Assembly: GCA_028706695.1 (NCBI GenBank)
Contig: JAQTVU010000012.1
Coordinates: forward strand, 1-15,685
From: Mycobacterium sp.
GTDB taxonomy: Bacteria > Actinomycetota > Actinomycetes > Mycobacteriales > Mycobacteriaceae
DNA: 15,685 nucleotides
Direction of reading: 5' to 3'
In this document: in pieces, positions 6,845 to 13,455 of the stretch
Layout of the letters: every line of letters begins with the position of its first letter
How positions within the stretch are numbered: the stretch's first letter is position 1
Position numbers and translations under genes: made by a program
The notes under the pieces: generated by a model
What the model was told of the DNA's origin: nothing
The model's input: only the letters and a program-made list of their open reading frames with translations
The model's database searches: none

Positions 6845-8289
6845 CACTCATCCCGGAGGCCAGCAAGACCGTTACCGTGCCGTTGAGTCGGGAAGAGGCG
6901 ATTGCTTCGCTGGGCCGGTATGGCTATGGCTGGGTGGATTCTGATGTTGCGGGGGCCGGCGCTCAGCGTGGGTTGTCGGAGGCGGTGGTGCGCGGTATTT
7001 CGGCTAAGAAGAATGAGCCGGAGTGGATGCTGCAGGTTCGGCTTAAGGCGTTGCGGATTTTTGCGGGTAAGCCGATGCCGACGTGGGGTTCTGATTTGGG
7101 GGGCATCGATTTCGACAACATCAAGTATTTCGTGCGGTCCACCGAGAAGCAGGCTGCTAGTTGGGAGGAGTTGCCGGCGGATATCCGCAACACTTATGAC
7201 CGGTTGGGTATCCCGGAGGCTGAGAAGCAGCGGCTGGTTGCGGGGGTGGCCGCGCAGTACGAGTCGGAGGTGGTCTATCACCAGATCCGCGAGGATTTGG
7301 AGGCCCGGGGTGTTATTTTCTTGGACACCGACACCGGTTTGCGGGAGCATCCGGAGGTGTTCCGGAAGCATTTCGGCACGGTGATCCCGGCCGGGGACAA
7401 CAAGTTTTCTGCGTTGAACACCGCGGTGTGGAGTGGTGGGTCGTTCATCTATGTGCCGCCCGGGGTGCATGTCGATATCCCGTTGCAGGCCTATTTTCGG
7501 ATCAACACCGAGAATATGGGCCAGTTTGAGCGCACGCTGATCATTGTCGATGAGAACGCTTATGTGCATTACATCGAGGGTTGCACCGCGCCGATCTACA
7601 AGTCGGATTCGCTGCATTCGGCGGTGGTTGAGATCATCGTCCGGCCTGGTGGTCGCTGCCGTTACACCACCATCCAGAACTGGTCGAACAACGTCTACAA
7701 CCTGGTCACCAAGCGGGCCCGGGCTGAGGCGGGCGCGACGATGGAGTGGGTGGATGGCAATATCGGCTCGAAGGTCACCATGAAGTATCCGGCGGTGTGG
7801 ATGACCGGTGAGCACGCTAAGGGTGAGGTGCTGTCGATCGCGTTCGCCGGTGAGGGCCAGCATCAGGACACCGGCGCTAAGATGCTGCATTTGGCGCCCC
7901 ACACGTCGAGCAATATCGTGTCCAAGTCGGTGGCCCGCGGCGGCGGGCGCACCTCTTACCGCGGTTTGGTGCAGGTGAACAAGGGCGCGCACGGGTCTCG
8001 CGCGAGCGTGAAATGCGATGCGCTGCTGGTCGATACGATCAGCCGCAGCGACACCTACCCGTATGTCGATATCCGTGAGGATGAGGTGACGATGGGTCAT
8101 GAGGCCACGGTGTCCAAGGTCAGCGAGAACCAGCTGTTCTATTTGATGAGCCGCGGGTTGACCGAGGAGGAGGCGATGGCGATGGTGGTGCGTGGTTTCA
8201 TCGAGCCGATCGCCAAGGAGTTGCCGATGGAGTACGCGCTGGAGCTCAACCGGCTGATCGAGTTGCAGATGGAGGGCGCGGTCGGATGA
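6841..8289 (+). CDS. sufB: Fe-S cluster assembly scaffold SufB (no intein)
   Basis: SufB is the cytosolic scaffold subunit of the SufBCD complex on which new Fe-S clusters are built. The 482-residue product has the usual family length and is collinear with SufB throughout. The N-terminal part contains EPEWMLQVRLKAL and the middle is the beta-helix core (WSGGSFIYVPPGV, QAYFRINTENMGQFERTLII). Cys392 in VKCDALL is the position matching the key cluster-building cysteine of E. coli SufB. The C-terminal helical part reads SRGLTEEEAMAMVVRGFIEP. M. tuberculosis SufB carries an intein before the Cys of the EGC-TAPIY segment. Here Cys248 and its flanks are continuous, so the site is empty. A good ribosome site, AAAGGAG (6827-6833), precedes the ATG by 7 nt. 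Codon choice is richer in T-ending and TTG codons than in sufS or mptB. Confidence 0.96.
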   Translation: MTLIPEASKTVTVPLSREEAIASLGRYGYGWVDSDVAGAGAQRGLSEAVVRGISAKKNEPEWMLQVRLKALRIFAGKPMPTWGSDLGGIDFDNIKYFVRSTEKQAASWEELPADIRNTYDRLGIPEAEKQRLVAGVAAQYESEVVYHQIREDLEARGVIFLDTDTGLREHPEVFRKHFGTVIPAGDNKFSALNTAVWSGGSFIYVPPGVHVDIPLQAYFRINTENMGQFERTLIIVDENAYVHYIEGCTAPIYKSDSLHSAVVEIIVRPGGRCRYTTIQNWSNNVYNLVTKRARAEAGATMEWVDGNIGSKVTMKYPAVWMTGEHAKGEVLSIAFAGEGQHQDTGAKMLHLAPHTSSNIVSKSVARGGGRTSYRGLVQVNKGAHGSRASVKCDALLVDTISRSDTYPYVDIREDEVTMGHEATVSKVSENQLFYLMSRGLTEEEAMAMVVRGFIEPIAKELPMEYALELNRLIELQMEGAVG

Positions 8290-9452
8290 GCGCTCAGATG
8301 ACACGCGCGTTGAACAAGGGGGAGTTGTTCGGCTCCTTTGATGTGGAGGCGTTTGAGGTGCCGCGCGGCCGCGACGAGATGTGGCGGTTTACCCCGTTGC
8401 GGCGGCTGCGCGGGCTGCATGACGGCTCGGCCCGCGCGAGCGGCGGCGCGCAGGTCAGCGTCGGCGAGCATCCGGGTGTGCGGGTCGAGACGGTGCGCCG
8501 CGGGGACCGGCGGCTGGGGCAGGGCGGGGTGCCGACCGATCGCGTTGCCGCGCAGGCGTTTTCGTCGTTCGATGCGGCGACGCTGGTTACTGTGGGGCGC
8601 GATGTTCAGCTCGGCGAGCCGGTCGGCATCAGCGTGACGGGGCCGGGTGTGGGCGCGGTGGGCTACGGGCATTTGCAGATCCGGGTCGAGGAGCTCGGTG
8701 AGGCGGTGGTGGTCATCGATCAGCGGGGTAGCGGGACGTATGCCGACAATGTCGAATTCGTCGTCGGCGATGGGGCCCGGCTTAGCGTGGTGTGGATCGC
8801 CGACTGGGCCGATGACATGGTGCATCTGAGCGCACAGCACGCCATGTTGGGCAGGGACGCGGTGCTGCGGCATGTTGCGGTGATGCTCGGCGGTGAGGTG
8901 GTGCGCATGTCGGCTGCCGTGCGGTTCGGCGGCCCGGGCGGGGACGCCGAGCTGCTGGGCTTGTCTTTCGCCGACGACGGCCAGCACCTGGAGTCGCGGC
9001 TGCTGGTGGATCACGCCCGGGCGGATTGCAGGTCCAACGTTTTGTACAAGGGTGCGTTGCAGGGGGATCCGGGTTCGGCGCGGCCCGATGCGCATACGGT
9101 GTGGGTGGGCGACGTGCTGATTCGGGCCGAAGCCACCGGTACTGACACCTTCGAGGTCAACCGCAACCTGGTGCTCACCGACGCCGCGCGCGCCGACTCG
9201 GTGCCCAACTTGGAGATCGAGACCGGTGAGATCCTCGGCGCCGGGCACGCCAGCGCCACCGGGCGTTTCGACGATGAGCAACTGTTTTACTTGTGTTCGC
9301 GCGGTATTCCGGAACAGCAGGCCCGCCGGCTGGTGATCCGCGGCTTTTTCGGTGAGGTGATCTCCAAGATCGCGGTGCCCGGCATACGGGATCGGCTGAG
9401 CGCGGCCATCGAACACGAACTCGAACTCACGGAGAAGACGACAGTTTCATGA
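8286..9452 (+). CDS. sufD: Fe-S cluster assembly protein SufD
   Basis: SufD is the partner of SufB in the SufBC2D scaffold and is also linked to iron entry. The protein has 388 residues. Its C-terminal half resembles that of SufB: FEVNRNLVLTDAARADSVP, then LEIETGEILGAGHASATG, then LFYLCSRGIPEQQARRLVIRGFFGEV. The His in the GHASATG segment lies where the family keeps the histidine at the SufB-SufD interface. The N-terminal region (RGRDEMWRFTPL) is the usual SufD start. The ATG overlaps the sufB stop by 4 nt and its own stop overlaps sufC by 4 nt, so translation is coupled and the stoichiometry is likely balanced. The first half shares the T-rich, TTG-rich codon pattern seen in sufB. It is equivalent to Rv1462. 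Confidence 0.95.
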   Translation: MSAQMTRALNKGELFGSFDVEAFEVPRGRDEMWRFTPLRRLRGLHDGSARASGGAQVSVGEHPGVRVETVRRGDRRLGQGGVPTDRVAAQAFSSFDAATLVTVGRDVQLGEPVGISVTGPGVGAVGYGHLQIRVEELGEAVVVIDQRGSGTYADNVEFVVGDGARLSVVWIADWADDMVHLSAQHAMLGRDAVLRHVAVMLGGEVVRMSAAVRFGGPGGDAELLGLSFADDGQHLESRLLVDHARADCRSNVLYKGALQGDPGSARPDAHTVWVGDVLIRAEATGTDTFEVNRNLVLTDAARADSVPNLEIETGEILGAGHASATGRFDDEQLFYLCSRGIPEQQARRLVIRGFFGEVISKIAVPGIRDRLSAAIEHELELTEKTTVS

Positions 9453-10231
9453 CGACTTTGGACATCAAAGACCTGCACGTCAGCGTTGCGGCCCCTGACG
9501 CCGCCGAGGGCAGGCGCGAGATTCCCATCCTCAACGGTGTGGATTTGACGGTGAAATCCGGTGAGACGCACGCGTTGATGGGCCCCAACGGGTCGGGGAA
9601 GTCGACGCTGTCCTATGCGATCGCCGGTCATCCCCGATACCGGGTGACCTCGGGGTCGATCACGCTCGACGGCCAGGACGTGCTGGCGATGAGCGTCGAT
9701 GAGCGGGCGCGGGCCGGGGTCTTTCTGGCCATGCAATACCCCGTCGAGGTGCCGGGGGTGTCGGTGTCGAACTTTCTGCGGTCGGCGGCCACGGCGGTGC
9801 GCGGGCAGGCCCCCAAGCTGCGGCACTGGGTCAAAGAGGTCAAGGCGGCGATGAGCTCGCTGGAGATGGATCCCGCCTTCGCCGAACGCAACGTCAACGA
9901 GGGTTTTTCCGGTGGGGAGAAGAAGCGCCACGAGATTTTGCAGCTGGAACTGCTCAAACCCAAGATCGCCATTCTGGATGAGACCGACTCGGGGTTGGAC
10001 GTCGATGCGCTGCGGGTGGTCAGCGCGGGGGTGAATCGCTATGCCGCAACCGAGCACGGCGGGGTTTTGTTGATCACTCACTACACCCGCATCCTGCGCT
10101 ACATCCAGCCGCAACACGTTCACGTGTTCGTCGCTGGCCGCGTCGCCGAATCCGGTGGTGCCGAGCTGGCCGACGAGCTCGAACAGAACGGCTATGTGCG
10201 TTTTGTCCAAGCGGCCGCCGCGGGGGCCTGA
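9449..10231 (+). CDS. sufC: Fe-S cluster assembly ATPase SufC
   Basis: SufC is the ABC-type ATPase of the SufBC2D complex; its ATP-driven dimerisation reshapes the scaffold. It has 260 residues. Walker A GPNGSGKST starts at residue 45. A Q-loop region reads FLAMQYPVEVPGVSVSNFLR, typical for SufC, and the signature FSGGEKKRHE falls at about 153-162. Walker B is KIAILDETDSGLD with D177/E178, and the switch His is in LLITHYTRIL. There is no membrane segment, as expected because SufC is a soluble ABC protein. The ATG overlaps the sufD stop by 4 nt and sufS follows after 3 nt. Confidence 0.97.
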   Translation: MTTLDIKDLHVSVAAPDAAEGRREIPILNGVDLTVKSGETHALMGPNGSGKSTLSYAIAGHPRYRVTSGSITLDGQDVLAMSVDERARAGVFLAMQYPVEVPGVSVSNFLRSAATAVRGQAPKLRHWVKEVKAAMSSLEMDPAFAERNVNEGFSGGEKKRHEILQLELLKPKIAILDETDSGLDVDALRVVSAGVNRYAATEHGGVLLITHYTRILRYIQPQHVHVFVAGRVAESGGAELADELEQNGYVRFVQAAAAGA

Positions 10232-10234
10232 GCC

Positions 10235-11485
10235 ATGACGACCCCGACCCGACTGGACATCGGTGCCCTTCGTGCCGACTTCCCGATCCTGCAGCGCGTC
10301 ATGCGCGGCGGAAAGCAGTTGGCGTACCTGGATTCGGCTGCGACCTCCCAGCGCCCGTTGCCGGTGCTCGACGCCGAGCGCGAGTTTTTGATCACGTGCA
10401 ACGGTGCGGTGCATCGCGGGGCGCATCAGCTGATGGAAGAGGCCACCGACGCCTACGAGCAGGGCCGCGCCGACGTGGCGGGGTTGGTCGGCGCCGACCC
10501 CGGCGAGCTGGTTTTCACCCGCAACGCCACCGAGGCGCTCAACCTGGTCTCCTATGTGCTCGGCGACAACCGGTTTGACCGTGCCGTCGGCGAAGGTGAC
10601 GTGATCGTCACCACCGAGCTGGAGCATCATGCGAACCTGGTGCCGTGGCAGGAGCTGGCCCGGCGCAGCGGCGCGGTGCTGCGCTGGTACGGCGTCACCG
10701 ACGACGGGCGCATCGACTTGGACTCGCTGCAGCTCGATGAGCGCGTGAAAGTGGTTGCCTTCAGTCATCATTCCAACGTCACCGGGGCCATCGCGCCGGT
10801 GGCCGAGCTGGTCGCCCGCGCCCGCGCGGTGGGCGCGCTGACCGTGCTGGACGCCTGCCAGTCGGTGCCGCACCAGCCCGTCGACTGCCACGCGCTGGGT
10901 GTCGACTTCGCGGCGTTCTCCGGGCATAAGATGCTGGGCCCCAACGGGGTCGGCGCGCTCTACGCGCGTGGCGAGCTGCTCTCGGCGATGCCGCCGTTTC
11001 TCACCGGGGGCTCGATGATCCAGAACGTGACCATGGCCAGCTCCACCTACGCGCCGGCGCCGCAGCGGTTCGAGGCGGGCACCCCGATGACCTCCCAGGT
11101 GGTCGGGCTGGGCGCGGCCGCCCGCTATCTGGGCGGCATCGGCATGGACGCCGTGGAGGCCCACGAACGCGACCTGGTCGGCGCGGCCGTTGCGGGCTTG
11201 TCGGCGATCGCGGGGGTGCGCATCATCGGGCCCACCTCGCTGCACGACCGCGGCTCGCCGGTGTCGTTCGTCGTCGAGGGGGTGCACGCCCACGACATCG
11301 GGCAGGTGCTCGACGACGACGGCGTGGCGGTGCGGGTGGGGCACCACTGCGCGATGCCGCTGCACCGCCGCTTGGGCCTGGCGGCCACCGCGCGGGCGTC
11401 GTTTGCGGTGTACAACACCGCCGAGGAGGTCGAGCGCCTGGTGGCCGGTGTGCGGCGCGCCGTGAACTTCTTCGGCGGGGCGTAA
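10235..11485 (+). CDS. sufS: Cysteine desulfurase SufS
   Basis: This PLP-dependent group II cysteine desulfurase takes sulfur from L-cysteine as a persulfide and passes it to SufU. It has 416 residues, normal for the family. The PLP lysine is K232 in FSGHKMLGPNGVGAL. The catalytic cysteine is C372 in RVGHHCAMPLHRR. Upstream landmarks are YLDSAATSQRP near the N-terminus and HHSNVTGAIAP with the cofactor-site Asp in LDACQSVPH. It starts 3 nt after sufC and is followed 3 nt later by sufU, its usual partner. Within the nif context, no separate NifS is visible in this window, so SufS may be the sulfur source for both general and nitrogenase clusters (inference). Confidence 0.96.
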   Translation: MTTPTRLDIGALRADFPILQRVMRGGKQLAYLDSAATSQRPLPVLDAEREFLITCNGAVHRGAHQLMEEATDAYEQGRADVAGLVGADPGELVFTRNATEALNLVSYVLGDNRFDRAVGEGDVIVTTELEHHANLVPWQELARRSGAVLRWYGVTDDGRIDLDSLQLDERVKVVAFSHHSNVTGAIAPVAELVARARAVGALTVLDACQSVPHQPVDCHALGVDFAAFSGHKMLGPNGVGALYARGELLSAMPPFLTGGSMIQNVTMASSTYAPAPQRFEAGTPMTSQVVGLGAAARYLGGIGMDAVEAHERDLVGAAVAGLSAIAGVRIIGPTSLHDRGSPVSFVVEGVHAHDIGQVLDDDGVAVRVGHHCAMPLHRRLGLAATARASFAVYNTAEEVERLVAGVRRAVNFFGGA

Positions 11486-11488
11486 GCG

Positions 11489-11971
11489 ATGCGTCTAGAG
11501 CAGATCTATCAGGAAGTGATCCTCGATCACTACAAGCATCCGCACAACCGGGGCCTGCGTGAGCCGTTCGGCGCGCAGGTCTTCCACGTCAACCCGGTCT
11601 GCGGTGACGAGATCACCCTGCGCGTGGCGTTGTCCGACGACGGTCGCCGTGTCGCCGATGTGTCCTATGACGGGCAGGGTTGTTCGATCAGCCAGGCGGC
11701 GACCTCGGTGCTCACCGAGCAGGTGATCGGGCGCAGCGTGCCCGAGGCGCTGCACATGGTGGCCGCATTCACCCAGATGGTGTCCTCACGCGGAACCGTC
11801 GCAGGCGACGAAGAGGTCCTCGGCGACGGGGTCGCCTTCGCCGGCGTGGCCAAGTACCCGGCCCGGGTGAAATGCGCGCTGCTGGGGTGGCTCGCGTTCA
11901 AAGACGCGCTGGCCCAGACCGCCACAGACAGCAAGGAGATCAACGATGAGCGAAACCGCCACGCCCGATGA
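11489..11971 (+). CDS. sufU: SufU, zinc-dependent sulfurtransferase partner of SufS
   Basis: The product is a 160-residue IscU-like protein of the SufU type, which receives persulfide sulfur from SufS and hands it to SufB. The conserved ligands are all present: C38 and D40 in NPVCGDE, C65 in GQGCSIS, and C129 in VKCALLGW. The SufU-specific insertion between the second and third cysteines is visible (EALHMVAAFTQM... VLGDG), which separates it from IscU and from the N-terminal domain of NifU. It is not the long NifU of many nif clusters, because there is no [2Fe-2S] ferredoxin-like or C-terminal Nfu domain. Its last 26 nt overlap the start of the broken sufT. It is equivalent to Rv1465. Confidence 0.93.
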   Translation: MRLEQIYQEVILDHYKHPHNRGLREPFGAQVFHVNPVCGDEITLRVALSDDGRRVADVSYDGQGCSISQAATSVLTEQVIGRSVPEALHMVAAFTQMVSSRGTVAGDEEVLGDGVAFAGVAKYPARVKCALLGWLAFKDALAQTATDSKEINDERNRHAR

Positions 11972-12089
11972 CGAATTGCTCGCCGACCTCGAAGAAGCGA
12001 TGCGCGACGTCGTCGACCCCGAACTAGGCATCAACGTCGTCGACCTCGGCCTGGCGACGACGCAGGCCGTGAACCGGCCCACGGTATGA
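11946..12089 (+). pseudogene. sufT: Truncated sufT (DUF59/MIP18 family), broken by the nif segment
   Basis: The frame begins with a normal SufT start (MSETATPDDELLADLEEAMR, then DVVDPELGINVVDLGL) and a clear ribosome site, AAGGAG at 11933-11938. SufT promotes maturation of Fe-S proteins and is normally about 100-115 residues. Here the family sequence ends after Leu36, near position 12053. Eleven unrelated residues (ATTQAVNRPTV) follow before a TGA at 12087. The usual continuation, which contains the conserved cysteine in the T-A-C-P type motif, is absent from all frames nearby. A frameshift therefore does not explain it. An insertion or deletion joined foreign DNA at this point. The 47-residue product is unlikely to be functional. 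Another sufT copy could exist elsewhere. Confidence 0.85.
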
Positions 12090-12115
12090 AGACAGATCGT
12101 CACGGAAAGGCCTGC

Positions 12116-12388
12116 ATGAGCGTCACCGTATCCATCCCGTCCATCCTGAGGCCCCACACCGGCGGCGAGAAGCGCATCTCCGCGAGTGGCGAGACGCTGC
12201 GTGCGGTCATCAGCGACCTGCAGGCCAACTACTCTGGAATCTTCGAGCGCTTGATCGGCAACGGCACGCTGCACCGCTTCGTGAATGTCTATGTCAATGA
12301 CGAGGACGCGCGATTTTGCCGCGGACTGGATACCCCGGTCGCCGACGGCGATTCGGTTACCATCCTGTTCGCCGTGGCGGGTGGGTGA
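12116..12388 (+). CDS. CysO-like ubiquitin-fold sulfur-carrier protein (MoaD/ThiS family)
   Basis: This is a 90-residue beta-grasp protein that closely resembles M. tuberculosis CysO (Rv1335, about 93 residues, from memory). It starts MSVTVSIPSILRPHTGGEK, contains RFVNVYVNDEDARF, and ends in the diglycine TILFAVAGG needed to form a C-terminal thiocarboxylate. CysO carries sulfur for the cysteine synthase CysM. The ATG at 12116 is 5 nt after GGAAAGG (12104-12110). An in-frame ATG at 12086 lacks a comparable site. Two residues differ where I recall conservation: Phe for Pro just before AVAGG, and a Cys in the ARFCRG loop. Neither cysM nor the protease gene mec is next to it. It lies 26 nt after the truncated sufT on the same strand, so the suf transcript may reach it. 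A role in nitrogenase sulfur supply is a hypothesis. Confidence 0.87.
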   Translation: MSVTVSIPSILRPHTGGEKRISASGETLRAVISDLQANYSGIFERLIGNGTLHRFVNVYVNDEDARFCRGLDTPVADGDSVTILFAVAGG

Positions 12389-12533
12389 GCCGAGCTCGTA
12401 ACGCGGCCGAGGGCAGCGTCAACACCGCCGTGGCCACCAGCCAGGAACTGGCCAACCGTCGTGGGCGATGTAAGGCCGTCGGCGTGCTCATTCGTGCTAA
12501 CCCGACCCGACCCACGTTCGGCAAGGCAGAACG

Positions 12534-12619
12534 GGCTCCACGTTGAAACGACTCGAACTCCCGCAACCGTTCGGATTTCCGAACGGCAAAGGACCGCAAA
12601 CGAATTGACACGTGGAGCC
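12534..12619. repeat. 10-bp perfect inverted repeat enclosing a small hairpin
   Basis: GGCTCCACGT at 12534-12543 and its exact reverse complement at 12610-12619 are separated by 66 bp. They lie in the 255-bp spacer (12389-12643) between the CysO-like gene and the convergent unknown gene. The spacer has no convincing gene. The repeats could be ends of a small decayed element or parts of a termination structure. Confidence 0.55.
12567..12586. terminator. Candidate bidirectional hairpin between convergent genes
   Basis: CCGTTCGGA and TCCGAACGG form a perfect 9-bp stem with a 2-nt loop (or 8 bp with 4 nt). It lies 179 bp after the CysO-like stop and 57 bp after the stop of the minus-strand gene, a sensible place for a shared terminator. 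There is no T-run on either side, so termination is inferred from position and fold only. Confidence 0.45.
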
Positions 12620-12643
12620 ACATCTCAATCGCTGTCGACGCCC

Positions 12644-13093
12644 TTACTGGCCCAGCGGTCCGATGCATCCTTGGCAGCGGTCGGACAGCACGGACAACAG
12701 CTCGGCGGCCTTCAGCGAGGCTTCGCGCACGCGCTCGATATCCCGCGACGCATTCAGTTGGACCAGCGCAGCTTCGGCTGCATCCACGACCTCACTGCGC
12801 ACTGCCGAGATCACCTCCGCGGCAGGCGTTCCGTATAGGTACAACAGCACGAACTTGTCCTGGTACGCGGGAAGTTCGGCGGGCAGGTGGCCGAGTCCGA
12901 GACTGGCGAGCTTAGCGGAGAGCACCTGCCGGACATTAGTCCCGAGCCGGCCGTAGCCGCCGATTTCGCGCAATCGCTCCATTGGCAGCCGATAGACGCC
13001 GTAGCGCTGTGTCACGACTGACCGCAATTCTTCCCAGCTATTCGGTGCATCGGCGTGTGACGTCGTCGACACACTTTCGGCGGCGTCGGCCAT
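12644..13093 (-). CDS. Unrecognised 149-residue protein divergent from nifV
   Basis: I do not recognise this protein. The start at 13093 is set by a strong ribosome site (AGAAGGAG on the minus strand, 8 nt before the ATG); the open frame runs further upstream but has no such site there. After an acidic N-terminus (MADAAESVSTTSHADAP), a compact region with NSWEELRSVVTQRYGVYRLP and LREIGGYGRLGTNVRQVLSA looks helical and could be a helix-turn-helix-like unit. LGLGHLPAELPAYQDKFVLL and YGTPAAEVISAV follow, then a long helix with coiled-coil-like spacing, and a CQGC pair near the end. There is no signal peptide or membrane segment. It is divergent from the nif operon, as a local regulator often is, and it could be a regulator or a redox-sensing protein because of the CxxC. 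This is only suggestive. Confidence 0.7.
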   Translation of the reverse strand: MADAAESVSTTSHADAPNSWEELRSVVTQRYGVYRLPMERLREIGGYGRLGTNVRQVLSAKLASLGLGHLPAELPAYQDKFVLLYLYGTPAAEVISAVRSEVVDAAEAALVQLNASRDIERVREASLKAAELLSVLSDRCQGCIGPLGQ

Positions 13094-13455
13094 TTCGCAC
13101 GCTCCTTCTGCCCGCGGCGTTGCCGTAAGCCTGCGGCGGCGCACGGTCCAAACCCGCGTCCAGGATGACGACTTGCTCGAATGCGCCGTTACCGACTGGA
13201 ACCGCCCAGGATGTGGGCTATCGTACCCCCGCTCAACGCCGCTCGCAGCGCAAGAAAATGTTCGGGATAATATTTTCCCGAATTTATCTTTACAATTATC
13301 ATTATCGCTAATGCGGGAAATTTCATGTTTATGTCTGCGTAACGCGAGTTTACATTGCCAACACAATCTCTGGGCAGCATTTCATGTACTTCGACGGCCC
13401 TGAATTGGGTGCCCGGAAGCGACTACACGAAAAGCGCGTGGGAAAAGGAAGATTC
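13094..13455. promoter_or_regulatory. AT-rich divergent control region of nifV and the unknown gene
   Basis: This 362-bp gap has no credible gene. Its nifV-proximal half (about 13250-13370) is very AT-rich compared with everything else in the window, with tracts such as ttatctttacaattatcatt near 13284-13303. It holds the TTCGGGA/TCCCGAA palindrome and a further CGGGA at 13314-13318. Several TANNNT-like -10 boxes are possible (for example TAATAT at 13268-13273), so no single promoter can be assigned. An ATG at 13384 is in frame with nifV, but the ribosome site near 13447 favours 13456. It presumably drives the nif operon and perhaps the divergent gene. Confidence 0.6.
13261..13282. promoter_or_regulatory. 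Palindrome in the nif control region, possible operator
   Basis: TTCGGGA (13261-13267) and TCCCGAA (13276-13282) are perfect inverted arms around 8 AT-rich bases. The arm centres are 15 bp apart, suitable for a dimeric helix-turn-helix protein. A third CGGGA half-site lies about 51 bp from the first, close to five helical turns. I know of no regulator with this consensus. It could also fold as a weak hairpin. Confidence 0.5.

Noticed and set aside
6736..11365. Very long minus-strand open frames opposite sufB, sufD, sufC and sufS
   Set aside because: Their products are His/Arg/Gln-rich with no domain pattern. The plus-strand Suf proteins have complete motif sets.
12316..12546. Small plus-strand frame running out of the CysO-like gene
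   Set aside because: It overlaps the CysO-like gene out of frame, is Arg-rich, and has no ribosome site or recognisable motif.
12548..12570. Possible tRNA T-arm remnant (ttcgagt-like core on the minus strand) as an integration target
   Set aside because: The flanking bases do not form the 5-bp T-stem and no acceptor or anticodon arm is found nearby.
13188..13203. GlnR-like box GTTAC-N6-GAACC upstream of nifV
   Set aside because: The first half fits the gTnAc-n6-GaAAc pattern, but the second half is imperfect and the AC-N9-AC core spacing is off. It also lies 250 bp from nifV. It is too weak to annotate, though GlnR control of nif would be biologically sensible.
13384..13455. Upstream ATG extension of nifV
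   Set aside because: The extra 24 residues are charged and unlike NifV, there is no ribosome site at 13384, and GGAAG before the ATG at 13456 fits better.
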